Part shown: positions 51,423 through 60,900 of the stretch, piece by piece | Layout: each line of letters starts with the position of its first letter | How positions within the stretch are numbered: position 1 is the first letter of the stretch | From: Paucibacter sp. PLA-PC-4 | Lineage (GTDB): Bacteria > Pseudomonadota > Gammaproteobacteria > Burkholderiales > Burkholderiaceae_C | Direction: 5' to 3' | Assembly: GCF_026241155.1 (NCBI RefSeq) | Contig: NZ_JAPFGP010000003.1 | Location: 310,001 to 374,000 of the forward strand | DNA length: 64,000 nucleotides | Program-made: the position numbers and the translations under genes | Notes under the pieces: model-generated | The model's database searches: none | Told to the model about the DNA's origin: nothing | The model's input: the letters and a program-made list of their open reading frames with translations, nothing else

Positions 51423-52085
51423 ATGGGACAAATGATCGATTTCCAGCGCCCCGACGGCGGCACGAGCAGCGCCTGGTTGGCCGAGGCCGGCACGGGCCGG
51501 CCCGGGCTGATCCTTATCCAGGAATGGTGGGGGCTGAACCCGCATATCCGCGAGCTGGCTGAGCGGTTTGCGGCCGCCGGCTACACCACCCTGGCGCCGG
51601 ATCTCTATCGGGGCCGTATCGCGGCCGATGCCGACGAGGCCAACCATCTGATGAGCGGCCTGGACTTCGCCGACGCCACCCACCAGGACCTGGCCGGCGC
51701 GCTCGGCTTTTTGCAAGCGCGCTGCCCCAGGATCGGCGTGCTGGGCTTCTGCATGGGCGGCGCGCTGACCATCGCGGCCGCAGTGCATCTGCCGGGCCTG
51801 GCCGCCGCATGCTGCTTCTACGGCATCCCGCCGGCCGAATTCGCCGACCCGGCCAAGATCGCCATACCGCTGCAAGGCCATTTCGCCGAGCGCGACGACT
51901 GGTGCACGCCGGCCACGGTGGACGGCCTGGTCGCCGCGCTGAAGGCCCCGGCCGAGATCCACCGCTACCCGGCCGACCATGCCTTCTTCAACGACCAGCG
52001 GCCAGAGGTGTTTGATGCGGCCAGCGCGCAGCTGGCCTGGCGGCGCACGCTGGACTTCCTGGGCCGGACGCTGAGCCTCCAGTAA
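51423..52085 (+). CDS. Dienelactone hydrolase family protein
   Basis: A 220-residue alpha/beta-hydrolase of the DLH family. Landmarks: LILIQEWWGLNPHIRELAERFAAAGYTTLAPDLYRG (the Glu of QEWWG that orients the nucleophile), the nucleophile elbow VLGFCMGG with Cys in place of Ser, the acid in AERDDW, and His in YPADHAFFN. The Cys-His-Asp triad is as in carboxymethylenebutenolidase. AAGGAG precedes the ATG. No aromatic-degradation genes are nearby, so the housekeeping substrate is unknown. Confidence 0.93.
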   Translation: MGQMIDFQRPDGGTSSAWLAEAGTGRPGLILIQEWWGLNPHIRELAERFAAAGYTTLAPDLYRGRIAADADEANHLMSGLDFADATHQDLAGALGFLQARCPRIGVLGFCMGGALTIAAAVHLPGLAAACCFYGIPPAEFADPAKIAIPLQGHFAERDDWCTPATVDGLVAALKAPAEIHRYPADHAFFNDQRPEVFDAASAQLAWRRTLDFLGRTLSLQ

Positions 52086-52104
52086 GGCCGGGCGCAGCCC
52101 GGCC
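52086..52104. terminator. GC hairpin between convergent genes
   Basis: GGCCGGGC-GCA-GCCCGGCC is a perfect 8-bp stem starting directly after the dienelactone hydrolase stop and before the end of the convergent lipoprotein gene. No T-tract follows on either strand, so termination efficiency is uncertain. Confidence 0.4.
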
Positions 52105-52114
52105 CGGGGGGCGA

Positions 52115-53233
52115 TCAAAAACCCGGCAGGTCCTTGAACTCCACCGTCTTGTCGCTGAACTGCACCTGCTCGATGCTGCGCACGATGATGACGGCGCCGT
52201 CAGGGCTGCCGCTGAGCGCATGGGAATCTGGCTGGCTGCCGTTCGGCGCCAGATGGCGGTAGGGCCCGTAGGCATTGAGGCGACTGAGCTGGGCAGAGGT
52301 GCTTGGGAAGCCGACGATCAAGGTGTCGCGGGCAAGCCCGCCATCGACGCGAGAAAGGGTCTTGGCCGCCGACTTGAGCTCGACCACATCGTTGCCGGTG
52401 CCGCCGACGATGGTGTTGGCTGCGCCAGGCTTGCCGACGATTCGGTCTGCGCCGGCCCCACCGTAGAAGGCCGCATGGGCTTGCGCTGCGCCGGCCCCTT
52501 GGCCCATGGTAGACAGATCGATCTGCCGCGGGGCATCGCCGCCGACGGTGGCACCAGTGGTTTCGACCAGCAGGTCCACCAGGGTTGACGCCGCACCGCC
52601 GCTGGCCTCCACCTTCACGAACACGGCGCCGTCGCGCAAGGCCAGCAGCTCGTAGGCCAGCGGATCATCAAGCGGATGCACGCGATCGAGCTCGCCCAGG
52701 CCGGCATAGAGCTGGTAGCCCGCCGCGTCATAGACCGTCAGATTGCCGGCCCATTCGTTGCTGCTGGAGAATCGGTAGAAGTGGCCTTGGCTGATCTCGA
52801 TCCGGTACAGCCCAGAGCCCAGCAGCCTAGCCTGATGGGTCCAGCCATGCGCATTGCCGGCCGCCGCCACCGCGTAGGCCTTGTCGTCCACGGATCGGGC
52901 CTTGCCCGCCTCCGCCTCCTGCAAACGCCACTCGATGTCGTAGCCATTGGGCTTGGCGATATAGGGTGAGTGGGCGGCCAGGGTTGGCGTGGGCGTGGGC
53001 GTGGGCGTGGGCGTGGGCGTCGGCGTTGGCGTTGGTGTTGGCGTTGGCGTTGGCGTTGGCGTTGGTGTGGGTGTGGGTGTGGGTGTGGGTGTGGGTGTTG
53101 GTGTTGGTGTTGGTGTTGGTGTCGGCGAATCACTACCGCCACCGCCGCAGGCAGCGAGCACGAGTGCCAGCGCCGCTGCCGACCAGGCACTCGCGCGCCC
53201 ATGACCGTGGGTATGGACTTTCCTGTTCTTCAT
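52115..53233 (-). CDS. Lipoprotein with (PT)n linker and RTX-like calcium repeats
   Basis: A 372-residue lipoprotein. After lipobox LAAC comes GGGGSDS and about 23 Pro-Thr dipeptides, a stiff extended linker. A beta-rich domain (about residues 90-210) with [37 protein letters not shown] resembles a PPC-like or carbohydrate-binding module. Two RTX-like glycine/aspartate nonapeptides follow (GGAGADRIV and GGTGNDVVE). RTX repeats bind calcium and are common in exported adhesins and enzymes. GGGAGA precedes the ATG. It probably displays its domain on the outer membrane. Function unknown. Confidence 0.82.
   Translation of the reverse strand: MKNRKVHTHGHGRASAWSAAALALVLAACGGGGSDSPTPTPTPTPTPTPTPTPTPTPTPTPTPTPTPTPTPTPTPTPTPTPTPTLAAHSPYIAKPNGYDIEWRLQEAEAGKARSVDDKAYAVAAAGNAHGWTHQARLLGSGLYRIEISQGHFYRFSSSNEWAGNLTVYDAAGYQLYAGLGELDRVHPLDDPLAYELLALRDGAVFVKVEASGGAASTLVDLLVETTGATVGGDAPRQIDLSTMGQGAGAAQAHAAFYGGAGADRIVGKPGAANTIVGGTGNDVVELKSAAKTLSRVDGGLARDTLIVGFPSTSAQLSRLNAYGPYRHLAPNGSQPDSHALSGSPDGAVIIVRSIEQVQFSDKTVEFKDLPGF
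52986..53123. repeat. Hexanucleotide tandem repeat encoding the Pro-Thr linker
   Basis: 23 consecutive 6-bp units, plus-strand form GGYGTN. They fall in homogeneous blocks: GGCGTG x5, GGCGTC, GGCGTT x2, GGTGTT, GGCGTT x4, GGTGTG x5, GGTGTT x4, GGTGTC. Any gain or loss of units keeps the reading frame and only changes linker length. Confidence 0.97.
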
Positions 53234-53415
53234 CGATCAAGTTCTCCCAGATGTTCTCTTGCTTGTGCGTCTGATACGCAGGCGGCAAACCCGACCGCCT
53301 GGTGCCAAAGGCAACGCTGCCGGCCACAAGAGGGCATACCGCGATTACCGACGCTTACAAGCAAGCTTGCCTCCTGCCGACGCCTTTGCGCATCGGCTAG
53401 CAAGACCTGACCCCA

Positions 53416-53437
53416 GCAGGGCTTGGCAACGCCCTGC
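53416..53437 (-). terminator. Hairpin after the S8-like lipoprotein gene
   Basis: GCAGGGC and GCCCTGC form a perfect 7-bp stem with an 8-base loop just beyond the stop of the minus-strand gene ending at 53444. There is no T-tract. Probably a transcript-end structure. Confidence 0.4.
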
Positions 53438-53443
53438 CCGCCC

Positions 53444-54967
53444 CTACTCCCAGCGCCAGTCCGCTGACAGCCAGCCCTGGCGGAACAGCTCCTGCTGGCG
53501 GTGCCAGGCGGGGTCCTGTAACTTGCAGCGGCCGCCGTCCTCGGGCGCCCAGCTGCAGCCCATCGGCGTCAGCGCGTCCTTCATGCGCTGGATCAGGGCC
53601 GCGTCCAGCGGCGCCTCGGGCGCCATCGTCGGGGCGAGCTGCTGCTTCAGGTGGATCAAGCGGTTCAGGGCCTGGGGCGCCAACCAGGAGGTGGTGGCGT
53701 GGAATAGGGGGCCGAGATCCAAGCCGTAGACCGAGTCGGTGATCAGCGGCGGCGCGGCATTGACCCTGGGCGGGAAATTGCCATCCATCATGCCGGTGCT
53801 GATGAACACATCGATCCAGCGGCGGTCGTCCGCATTGGGCTCCAGCACGGCGGGGCGCTGGGCACCGGTCACGCCGTCGGCGGGCAACTGGGCAGTTGCA
53901 GGGTGGAAGAGGCTCACGCGCACCCGGTTGGCCAGCGGCAGGACCTCCAAGGGGTGGCTGGTCGGCGAGAGCATCACCCCCGCCGCCTGCACCCCCAGCA
54001 CGCCCGGGCTCTCGAACAGCGCCGAATACAGGGGCCGGAAGGCCATGATCAGCCCCTGCGCGTCGCCGGCGCTGAGCGCGCTGCCACAGGCCAGCGCGGC
54101 CCAGCTGTCAGGCAGATTCGAGGTATCCAAACCGCCGGACAGGTTCACATAGTCCACTCCGTGGCGCTGCAGCACGGTGTTGAGGCTCTGCGCCATCTGA
54201 CGCACGCCCAGCTCCAAGGCGGCCCAGTCTTTGGCGCAGGCGCTGGCCCGGTGGGCCTGCATCACGGTGTTGATCGGGATCGGGTCCAGCACCACGAAGC
54301 CGGCCTGCGGATTGGCTTCCACCAGCTGGGCCAGCACCATATTGCCGTGCGGGACACGGTCCACCATCGCGAAGTCCCGGTGTCCGCTCAGCAGGGGCCG
54401 AAGCGCCCTCAGCCAGTCGGCCGGCACAAAGCTCGGCCGCTGCTGGCCGGAAGCGTCGCGGTATTGAAATCCGTCGATGGCACGCAGCAACTCGGCGCCC
54501 CAGCGCGGCGTGCTCGGGATCACCGGATCATGGGGCTCCACCAGGCCGGAGCTCTCGCTGACCCGGTAGTAGCCCAGCATGCGCGAGCGGTAGCGCAGCG
54601 TGGCGGCATGGCCAATACCGTCGTCGATCAGCAGGATAGTCTGGTCGGCCCGCAACTTGACGGGCAAGGCCTGACCCTGGGAAAAGCGGATGTCCTTGAG
54701 CTGCTCGCAGGGTCCGGTCTGGCTCTGGCTGCAGTTGATTGGCTCAATCTTGGCCCTCTGCTCGGCCACGAAGACCTCGACCTGCTGTCGCAGCAAGGCC
54801 TTGTCGATGCCCACCGGATCGGTGACCGGTGGCGGCGGCGGTGGTGGCGGTGGGGGTGATGGCGGCTCACCGCCACCACCACCCCCGCAAGCGGCCAGCA
54901 GGAGCGCCGCAGCGAGCGCGCTCAGCCCTGCCCCACCGCGTGCGCGGCGACACTTGTCGTAGCTCAT
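53444..54967 (-). CDS. Poly-Gly/Pro-linker lipoprotein, possibly a degenerate subtilisin-like (S8) protein
   Basis: A 507-residue lipoprotein: lipobox LAAC, then GGGGGGEPPSPPPPPPPPPP as a spacer. The body has segments in the order expected of S8 peptidases: QTILLIDDGIGHAA (like the Asp motif), VPHGNMVLAQLVEA (like the HGTxVA His motif), YVNLSGGLDTS (like the NxSxG oxyanion region) and ESPGVLGVQAAGV (like the strand before the Ser loop). The GTSMA serine motif is not recognisable; ISTGMMDGNFPP sits near the expected place. It may be an inactive or very divergent member. The ATG at 54967 begins the lipoprotein signal. Assignment to S8 is tentative. Confidence 0.72.
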   Translation of the reverse strand: MSYDKCRRARGGAGLSALAAALLLAACGGGGGGEPPSPPPPPPPPPPVTDPVGIDKALLRQQVEVFVAEQRAKIEPINCSQSQTGPCEQLKDIRFSQGQALPVKLRADQTILLIDDGIGHAATLRYRSRMLGYYRVSESSGLVEPHDPVIPSTPRWGAELLRAIDGFQYRDASGQQRPSFVPADWLRALRPLLSGHRDFAMVDRVPHGNMVLAQLVEANPQAGFVVLDPIPINTVMQAHRASACAKDWAALELGVRQMAQSLNTVLQRHGVDYVNLSGGLDTSNLPDSWAALACGSALSAGDAQGLIMAFRPLYSALFESPGVLGVQAAGVMLSPTSHPLEVLPLANRVRVSLFHPATAQLPADGVTGAQRPAVLEPNADDRRWIDVFISTGMMDGNFPPRVNAAPPLITDSVYGLDLGPLFHATTSWLAPQALNRLIHLKQQLAPTMAPEAPLDAALIQRMKDALTPMGCSWAPEDGGRCKLQDPAWHRQQELFRQGWLSADWRWE

Positions 54968-55154
54968 CGATTCATCTCCCTGAATATCTGTCGGGCGTCC
55001 TATCGGCGTCGTCCGGTCTGTGCCAAGACTGAGCCGCAGCCGGATGGACCGGCTGGCCTCGGGGCGATTCTGGGGGGCGAATGATGAGGCCAAGCTGAAG
55101 AAGTGTTGCCGGCGTGCGCGCAACGCACAGCCCTGGCCGGCCGCAGGCGGTGGC

Positions 55155-56177
55155 TCAGATCTGCAGCACCACCCGGCCGTCGATGCGGCCCTGCTTCATC
55201 GCGGCGAAGATGTGGTTGATGTTCTCGATCTTGTCGGTCGAATAGTGCGCACTGACCTTGCCCTCGCCGGCGAACTGCAGGGCCTCCTGCAGGTCCAGCC
55301 GGGTGCCGACGATGGAGCCGCGCACGGTCTTGGCGTTGAGCACCATATCGAAGATCGGCAGCTCAAAGCTGCCCGGCGGCAGGCCTACCAGGGACATGGT
55401 GCCGCGCTTGTGCAGCATCGCGAGTCCCTGGGCGAACGCGCTGCGCGACACCGCGGTGACCAGCACGCCATGAGCGCCGCGCAGATGCTTCTGCACCTCG
55501 GCCACCGGGTCGCCCGTGGCCGCATTGAGGCACAACTCGGCACCGAGCTCACGGGCCAGCTGCAGCTTGTCTTCGGCCACATCGACGGCGATCACATGAA
55601 AGCCCATGGCTTTCGCGTACTGCACCGCCATATGACCCAGCCCGCCTATGCCCGAGATCGCGACCCAGTCGCCGGGCTTGCAGTCCAGCATCTTCAGGCC
55701 TTTGTAGACCGTCACGCCGGCACACAGCACCGGCGCGGCCGGTGCGAAATCCAGCGCCGCCGGCAAATGACCCACATAGCCGGGGTCGGCCAGCACGTAC
55801 TCTGCGAAGCCGCCGTTGACCGTGTAGCCGGTCATCTGCTGGCCGTCACACAGCGTCTCCCAGCCACCCAGGCAATGCTCGCAATGGCCGCAGCTCGTGT
55901 GCAGCCAAGGCACACCGACCCGGTCACCCTCCTTTAGAAAGTTGACGCCGGCCCCGACCCGAGCCACATAGCCCGCGCCCTCATGGCCAGGAATGAAGGG
56001 CAAGCTGGGTCGGACCGGCCAGTCGCCTTCGGCCGCATGCAGATCGGTGTGGCAGACCCCGCTGGCCATCACCTTGACGAGCACCTGGCCCGGCGGCACC
56101 TCGGGCACATCCACCTCGTCGACTTCCAGCGGACGGCCGAACTCGCGCACCACCGCAGCCTTCATCTTCTCCGTCAT
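55155..56177 (-). CDS. adhP: Zinc-dependent alcohol dehydrogenase (AdhP/AdhA-type)
   Basis: A 340-residue medium-chain, NAD-dependent alcohol dehydrogenase. Catalytic zinc ligands are C42 (ASGVCHTDLH), H65-E66 (GHEGAG) and the later Cys in FAPAAPVLCAGVTVY. Structural zinc ligands are C96, C99, C102 and C110. The Rossmann motif is GIGGLGHMAVQYAKAMG. The sequence is typical of bacterial ethanol-active tetramers (AdhP). AGGAG precedes the ATG at 56177; 14 extra upstream residues from 56219 are unlikely. It is last in a long minus-strand run and may have its own promoter in the 71-base gap. Confidence 0.94.
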   Translation of the reverse strand: MTEKMKAAVVREFGRPLEVDEVDVPEVPPGQVLVKVMASGVCHTDLHAAEGDWPVRPSLPFIPGHEGAGYVARVGAGVNFLKEGDRVGVPWLHTSCGHCEHCLGGWETLCDGQQMTGYTVNGGFAEYVLADPGYVGHLPAALDFAPAAPVLCAGVTVYKGLKMLDCKPGDWVAISGIGGLGHMAVQYAKAMGFHVIAVDVAEDKLQLARELGAELCLNAATGDPVAEVQKHLRGAHGVLVTAVSRSAFAQGLAMLHKRGTMSLVGLPPGSFELPIFDMVLNAKTVRGSIVGTRLDLQEALQFAGEGKVSAHYSTDKIENINHIFAAMKQGRIDGRVVLQI

Positions 56178-56248
56178 GGCAACACTCCTGAGCAAGAGGA
56201 TCCTGCTCCTGAGTGTCACCGCTGTGGCGCCGGTCGCCTTGATCTGGA

Positions 56249-57157
56249 TCAGCCCGCGCGCTTGGCCAGCAGGGCCCGCGCGACGCGAGCCACCGGCAGG
56301 CGGCCCAACGCGCTGGAGATGTACGCGCTGGCATCGACCAGTTTGTCGATGTCGATGCCGGTCTCGATGCCCAGCCCATTGAGCATGAAGAGAATATCCT
56401 CGGTCGCAACATTGCCGGTCGCGCCCTTGGCATAGGGACAGCCGCCCAGGCCGGCGACGCTAGCGTCGAAGGTGTGCACGCCCAGCTCCAGGCAAGCGTA
56501 GATATTGCTCAGCGCCTGGCCATAGGTGTCGTGAAAATGGCCGCTGACCTCGACCAGCGGATAGTGTTTGAGCGCCCGCTCCATCGCAGCCTGCACCTTG
56601 CCCGGCGTACCGACGCCGATGGTGTCGGCCACGCCCATATGGTCGACGCCGATGCTCTTCATCAAGAGCACCACACGTTCCACCTGGTCGGCGCTGATCT
56701 CCCCCTCGTAAGGGCAGCCCAGCGCACAGGACAGCGCGCCGCGTACCTTGATACCGGCCTCGTGCGCGGCGGCCACCACGGGGGCGAAACGCTCGATACT
56801 CTCGGCGATGCTGCAGTTGATGTTCTTCTGCGAGAAAGCCTCGCTGGCCGCGGCGAACACGACAATCTCGTCTGGTTTTGTCGGCAGCGCTGTCTCTAGA
56901 CCCTTCATATTCGGCGTCAGCACCGAATAGCGCACGCCGGGCTTTCGCGTGATCGCCGCCATCACCTCAGCGTTGTCGGCCATCTGCGGCACCCATTTCG
57001 GGGACACAAAGCTGGTGACCTCAATCTCCTTGAGCCCCGCGTCCTGCAGCATCGCGACCAGAGTCGCCTTGTGCTCGGTGGACACAGGCTGCTTTTCGTT
57101 CTGCAGGCCGTCCCGCGGGCCGACATCGACGAGGGTGACTCGATTGGGCAAGCTCAT
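56249..57157 (-). CDS. mvaB: Hydroxymethylglutaryl-CoA lyase
   Basis: A 302-residue enzyme that cleaves HMG-CoA to acetoacetate and acetyl-CoA, the last step of leucine degradation. N-terminal VTLVDVGPRDGLQNEK carries the catalytic Arg-Asp pair; metal-binding His residues are in VSGHFHDTYGQAL; the active-site Cys is in GLGGCPYAKGATGNVATED, the family signature. Full length. It starts 5 bases after the carboxylase stop, so both are in one transcript. Called liuE in Pseudomonas nomenclature. Confidence 0.97.
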   Translation of the reverse strand: MSLPNRVTLVDVGPRDGLQNEKQPVSTEHKATLVAMLQDAGLKEIEVTSFVSPKWVPQMADNAEVMAAITRKPGVRYSVLTPNMKGLETALPTKPDEIVVFAAASEAFSQKNINCSIAESIERFAPVVAAAHEAGIKVRGALSCALGCPYEGEISADQVERVVLLMKSIGVDHMGVADTIGVGTPGKVQAAMERALKHYPLVEVSGHFHDTYGQALSNIYACLELGVHTFDASVAGLGGCPYAKGATGNVATEDILFMLNGLGIETGIDIDKLVDASAYISSALGRLPVARVARALLAKRAG

Positions 57158-57162
57158 GGTGA

Positions 57163-59154
57163 TTACTCCATTCTGAGAAGTTCGGCACCATCGCCAACCT
57201 GATCGCCGACCGCGAATAGCAGCTCGGCCACCACGCCGTCACGCGGCGCATTGATTGTGTGTTCCATCTTCATCGCCTCCATCACCGCCAGCGCCTGGCC
57301 TTTGGTGACGGTGTCGCCGGGCTGGGCCAGGAAGGACACCATCTTGCCGGGCATCGGCGCCGTCAGCCGGCCAGCCTCAGCGGCCCCTTCGCCGGCATGG
57401 GCAATCGGGTCGATCTCGGTCAGCAGGGCAGAGCCTAGCGGCGCGAACACCGCCACCTGCTCGCCCAAGGCATAGGTCTTGACCATCACGCGCTGCTGGG
57501 CCAAACCTTCACCGAGCAGCAGTTCGTGGCTTTCCAGGCTGGAGGAGTTGACGGCAAAAGCCTGCGCCTGGCCCTCGACGGTCAGCTGCATGCCGCCATG
57601 GTGATGGCGCGACAGCAGCACTTCGTGATGCGCACCGCCCGTCTCCAGATCGAAGCGACGCGCCGAAGCGCCATACATGCGCCAGCCGTCGCGCCGACTC
57701 CAGGGGTCGCTGGTCTGCAGGCTAGCCTCATGGGCCAAGGTGTGTGCGACGACGGCCGCCGCAGCGATGGTCAGCGGCAGGCCCGCTTGCTCGAACAGCG
57801 CGACGCGCTCTCGCTCGATCAGGCCGGTATCCAAGTCCGCGTTGGTGAACGAGTCCGTGGCGGCGCAGCGCCGCAGAAATGCCACATTGGTCTGCAGTCC
57901 GACGATGTGCGTGTCGCGCAGCGCCGCATCGAGGCGCGCCAAGGCCTGGGCACGATCTTCGCCCCAAACGATCAGCTTGGCCACCATCGAGTCGTAGAAA
58001 GGGCTGATGGCATCGCCTTCGCCGACACCCGAATCAATCCGCACGGCGCCGCGCTCGAAGCTCACGTGGGCCGGCCAACGCGCCACGCTCAAGCGGCCGG
58101 TGGCCGGCAAGAAGCCGGCCTCGGGGTTCTCGGCGCAGATTCGGGCCTCGATTGCGTGGCCGTACATGCGCAGCTGATCCTGCTTCAACGGCAGCGGCTC
58201 GCCCGAGGCCACGCGCAGCTGCCACTCCACCAGGTCCTGGCCAGTGATGGCCTCTGTCACCGGATGTTCGACTTGCAGCCGCGTGTTCATCTCCATGAAG
58301 TAGAAGCGGCCGTCCTGTTCGCAGATGAACTCCACCGTGCCGGCGCCGACATAGCCGACCGCCTTGGCCGCCGCCACGGCGGCATTGCCCATCTCGGCGC
58401 GGCGCTCGGCGGTCATGCCGGGCGCGGGCGCCTCTTCCAGCACCTTCTGGTGGCGGCGCTGCACCGAGCAGTCGCGCTCAAACAGATAGACACAGTCTCC
58501 CTGCGTGTCGCCGAAAACCTGGATCTCGATATGGCGAGGCTTTTGCACATAGCGCTCGATCAATACCGCATCGTCGCCGAAGCTGCTGATCGCCTCACGC
58601 TTGCACGAAGCCAGCGCCGCATCGAACTCTTCGGCCTTCAGCACCGCTCTCATACCTTTGCCGCCACCGCCGGCGCTGGCCTTGATCAGCACCGGAAAAC
58701 CGATGCGCTCGGCCTCGCGCTTGAGCAGCGCCGGGTCCTGATCAGCGCCGTGATAGCCGGGCACGAGGGGCACGCCGGCCGCTTCCATCAGACGCTTGGA
58801 CTCCGCCTTCAGGCCCATGGCCTGGATGGCCGAGGCCGGCGGGCCGATGAAGACCAGGCCGGCGCTCTTGCAGGCGGTGGCGAACTCCTCGTTCTCGCTC
58901 AGAAAGCCATAGCCCGGATGGACTGCCTCGGCCCCGGTAGCCTTGGCGGCATCGAGGATGCGCTGCCATTGCAGATAGGAGTCGCGCGGCGCCGGGCCGC
59001 CAATCAAGACGGCCTCGTCACAGGCCTGCACATGCTTGGCACGGGCATCGGCTTCGGAGTACACCGCCACGGTCTTGACGCCCAGGCGACGGGCGGTGGC
59101 CGCGACACGGCAGGCGATTTCGCCGCGATTCGCGATCAGGATTTTCTTGAACAT
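57163..59154 (-). CDS. mccA: Methylcrotonyl-CoA carboxylase biotin-containing alpha subunit
   Basis: A 663-residue biotin carboxylase plus carrier protein. The carboxylase half has ATP-grasp motifs (VLIKASAGGGGKGMRAV, EMNTRLQVEHPVTEAITGQDLVEWQL). A variable middle region follows. The C-terminal biotinyl domain has AVMEAMKMEHTI with biotinylation site K629. Acyl-CoA carboxylases share this layout; placement next to HMG-CoA lyase, with an enoyl-CoA hydratase farther upstream, points to the methylcrotonyl enzyme of leucine catabolism (liuD). The beta subunit gene is not in the window and is probably further upstream. Just upstream lie biotin-synthesis genes that would supply its cofactor. Confidence 0.93.
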   Translation of the reverse strand: MFKKILIANRGEIACRVAATARRLGVKTVAVYSEADARAKHVQACDEAVLIGGPAPRDSYLQWQRILDAAKATGAEAVHPGYGFLSENEEFATACKSAGLVFIGPPASAIQAMGLKAESKRLMEAAGVPLVPGYHGADQDPALLKREAERIGFPVLIKASAGGGGKGMRAVLKAEEFDAALASCKREAISSFGDDAVLIERYVQKPRHIEIQVFGDTQGDCVYLFERDCSVQRRHQKVLEEAPAPGMTAERRAEMGNAAVAAAKAVGYVGAGTVEFICEQDGRFYFMEMNTRLQVEHPVTEAITGQDLVEWQLRVASGEPLPLKQDQLRMYGHAIEARICAENPEAGFLPATGRLSVARWPAHVSFERGAVRIDSGVGEGDAISPFYDSMVAKLIVWGEDRAQALARLDAALRDTHIVGLQTNVAFLRRCAATDSFTNADLDTGLIERERVALFEQAGLPLTIAAAAVVAHTLAHEASLQTSDPWSRRDGWRMYGASARRFDLETGGAHHEVLLSRHHHGGMQLTVEGQAQAFAVNSSSLESHELLLGEGLAQQRVMVKTYALGEQVAVFAPLGSALLTEIDPIAHAGEGAAEAGRLTAPMPGKMVSFLAQPGDTVTKGQALAVMEAMKMEHTINAPRDGVVAELLFAVGDQVGDGAELLRME

Positions 59155-59188
59155 GGCAGGTCTCCGGGAAGTCTTGGTTTGATGGGGT

Positions 59189-60229
59189 TCAGTGGCAATG
59201 GCCGCAGGCCGCAGGTTCTGCGGCCTCGGCCGCCAGGCCGGCCTCAGTCGCGCAGCGCATGCCCAGGCGGTCCAGCAGCGCGCGATCCCTCTCCGCCTGG
59301 GGATTGCTCGTTGTCAGCAGCTTGTCGCCATAGAACATCGAGTTGGCGCCAGCCAGGAAGCACATCGCCTGCAGCGACTCCGGCATCTCCTCGCGGCCGG
59401 CCGACAGGCGCACCATCGCGCGCGGCATCGTGATGCGCGCCACCGCGATCGTGCGGACGAACTCAAAGGGGTCTAGCGCGGCGGTGCCGGCCAGCGGCGT
59501 GCCCTCCACCTGCACCAGGTTGTTGATCGGCACCGACTCCGGGTACGGGGCCAGATTTGCCAGTTGCACGATCAGGCCGGCGCGCTGGCGGCGGGTCTCA
59601 CCCATGCCGACGATGCCGCCGCTGCAGACCTTCAGGCCCACACCGCGCACGCGGTCCAGCGTGTCGAGCCGGTCCTGGTAGGTCCGGGTCGTGATGATCT
59701 GGCCGTAGAACTCGGGAGCGGTGTCGAGGTTGTGGTTGTAGTAGTCCAGGCCAGCCTCGCGTAGTTGCTCGGCCTGGCCGTCGGCCAACATGCCGGCGGT
59801 CAGGCAGGTCTCCAGGCCCATGGCCTTGACCTCGCGCACCATGTCACCGATCTGCTCCAGATGGCGCTCCTTGGGCGCGCGCCAGGCCGCGCCCATGCAA
59901 AAGCGCGTCGCGCCATTGGCCTTGGCGGCGCGGGCCGCCTCCAGCACCTCGTCTAGCGGCAGCAGCTTCTCGGCCTTGAGCCCAGTGTCGAAATGAGCCG
60001 ACTGCGGGCAGTACTTGCAGTCCTCCTCGCAACCGCCGGTTTTGATCGACAAAAGCGTGGACAGCTGCACCGCATTGGCATCGAAGTGCTCGCGGTGCAC
60101 GGTCTGAGCGCGGAACAGCAGATCGTTGAAGGGCAGCTCGAACAGTGCGGCGACCTCGTTGACGGTCCAGGGCTTGGCGTTACGGCGGTCGGCGTCGGTG
60201 GTCGGCGTCAGGGTTTGGATCTGGTTCAT
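59189..60229 (-). CDS. bioB: Biotin synthase
   Basis: A 346-residue radical SAM enzyme inserting sulfur into dethiobiotin. The SAM cluster motif is C67-x3-C71-x2-C74 ([13 protein letters not shown]). Conserved substrate and 2Fe-2S ligands occur in CMGAAW, CLTAGML, and the Arg of [17 protein letters not shown]. The C-terminus ends in CGHCH, an unconserved Cys/His tail. The ATG at 60229 overlaps the bioD stop as ATGA. It precedes the carboxylase gene by 34 bases. Confidence 0.97.
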   Translation of the reverse strand: MNQIQTLTPTTDADRRNAKPWTVNEVAALFELPFNDLLFRAQTVHREHFDANAVQLSTLLSIKTGGCEEDCKYCPQSAHFDTGLKAEKLLPLDEVLEAARAAKANGATRFCMGAAWRAPKERHLEQIGDMVREVKAMGLETCLTAGMLADGQAEQLREAGLDYYNHNLDTAPEFYGQIITTRTYQDRLDTLDRVRGVGLKVCSGGIVGMGETRRQRAGLIVQLANLAPYPESVPINNLVQVEGTPLAGTAALDPFEFVRTIAVARITMPRAMVRLSAGREEMPESLQAMCFLAGANSMFYGDKLLTTSNPQAERDRALLDRLGMRCATEAGLAAEAAEPAACGHCH

Positions 60230-60900
60230 AGGGGGACGTCTTTGAGGTGCGCGGCCACGGCCGCGGGAGTCGGATCGGGAAGCCGGGGAACATGACCCCA
60301 ACAAGGCACTTGCAGGCCGGCCGCCAGCGCCGCGAGATTGTCGGCCACATGGGGCATGGCCGGGTCCACCGTGTTGGCCACCCAAGCGGCCAAAGCGAGA
60401 CCGCGAGCGCGTATGGCTTCGGCCGTTAGCAAGGCATGATTGATGCAGCCCAGCCGCAGGCCGACGACCAGGACCACGGGTAGGGCCAGATCCACCGCGA
60501 GGTCGGCGGTGTCCCAGGAGTCGGTGAGCGGCACGCGAAAGCCGCCGACGCCCTCCACCAGAACCAGATCGGCCTTGGTGGCGGTGCTGCGGATCGCAGC
60601 CAGCAAGGCGCCCCGCTCGATGCTGTGACCCTCCAGCCGCGCGGCGATATGCGGGGCACAGGCGGTGCGCAGCTGCAACGGGCCCACCTCATCAAGACCC
60701 AGGCCCAGGGCCTGGGCAGCATGCAGCTGACTGACATCCTCGTTGACCCAGCACCCCTCGCTGTTCTGGCTCTGGCCGGCGGCGAGCGACTTGATCGGCG
60801 CCACGCGCTGGCCAGCCTGCTGCCAGGCATGGGTCAGCCCGGCCGTGATCGCGGTCTTGCCGATCTCGGTGTCCGTGCCGGTGATGAAGAAGCCCTTCAT
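60226..60900 (-). CDS. bioD: Dethiobiotin synthetase
   Basis: A 224-residue ATP-dependent enzyme closing the ureido ring of 7,8-diaminopelargonate with CO2. The start [19 protein letters not shown] holds the P-loop (GTDTEIGKT). A Lys-containing PIKSLAAG segment and [15 protein letters not shown] complete the active site. Length fits the family. Start and stop both overlap neighbouring bio genes as ATGA, so bioF, bioD and bioB are translated as a coupled set. Confidence 0.96.
   Translation of the reverse strand: MKGFFITGTDTEIGKTAITAGLTHAWQQAGQRVAPIKSLAAGQSQNSEGCWVNEDVSQLHAAQALGLGLDEVGPLQLRTACAPHIAARLEGHSIERGALLAAIRSTATKADLVLVEGVGGFRVPLTDSWDTADLAVDLALPVVLVVGLRLGCINHALLTAEAIRARGLALAAWVANTVDPAMPHVADNLAALAAGLQVPCWGHVPRLPDPTPAAVAAHLKDVPL

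Noticed and set aside
57526-59433. 635-codon plus-strand frame opposite mccA
   Set aside because: Shadow of the carboxylase gene, with no motif and unnatural residue composition.
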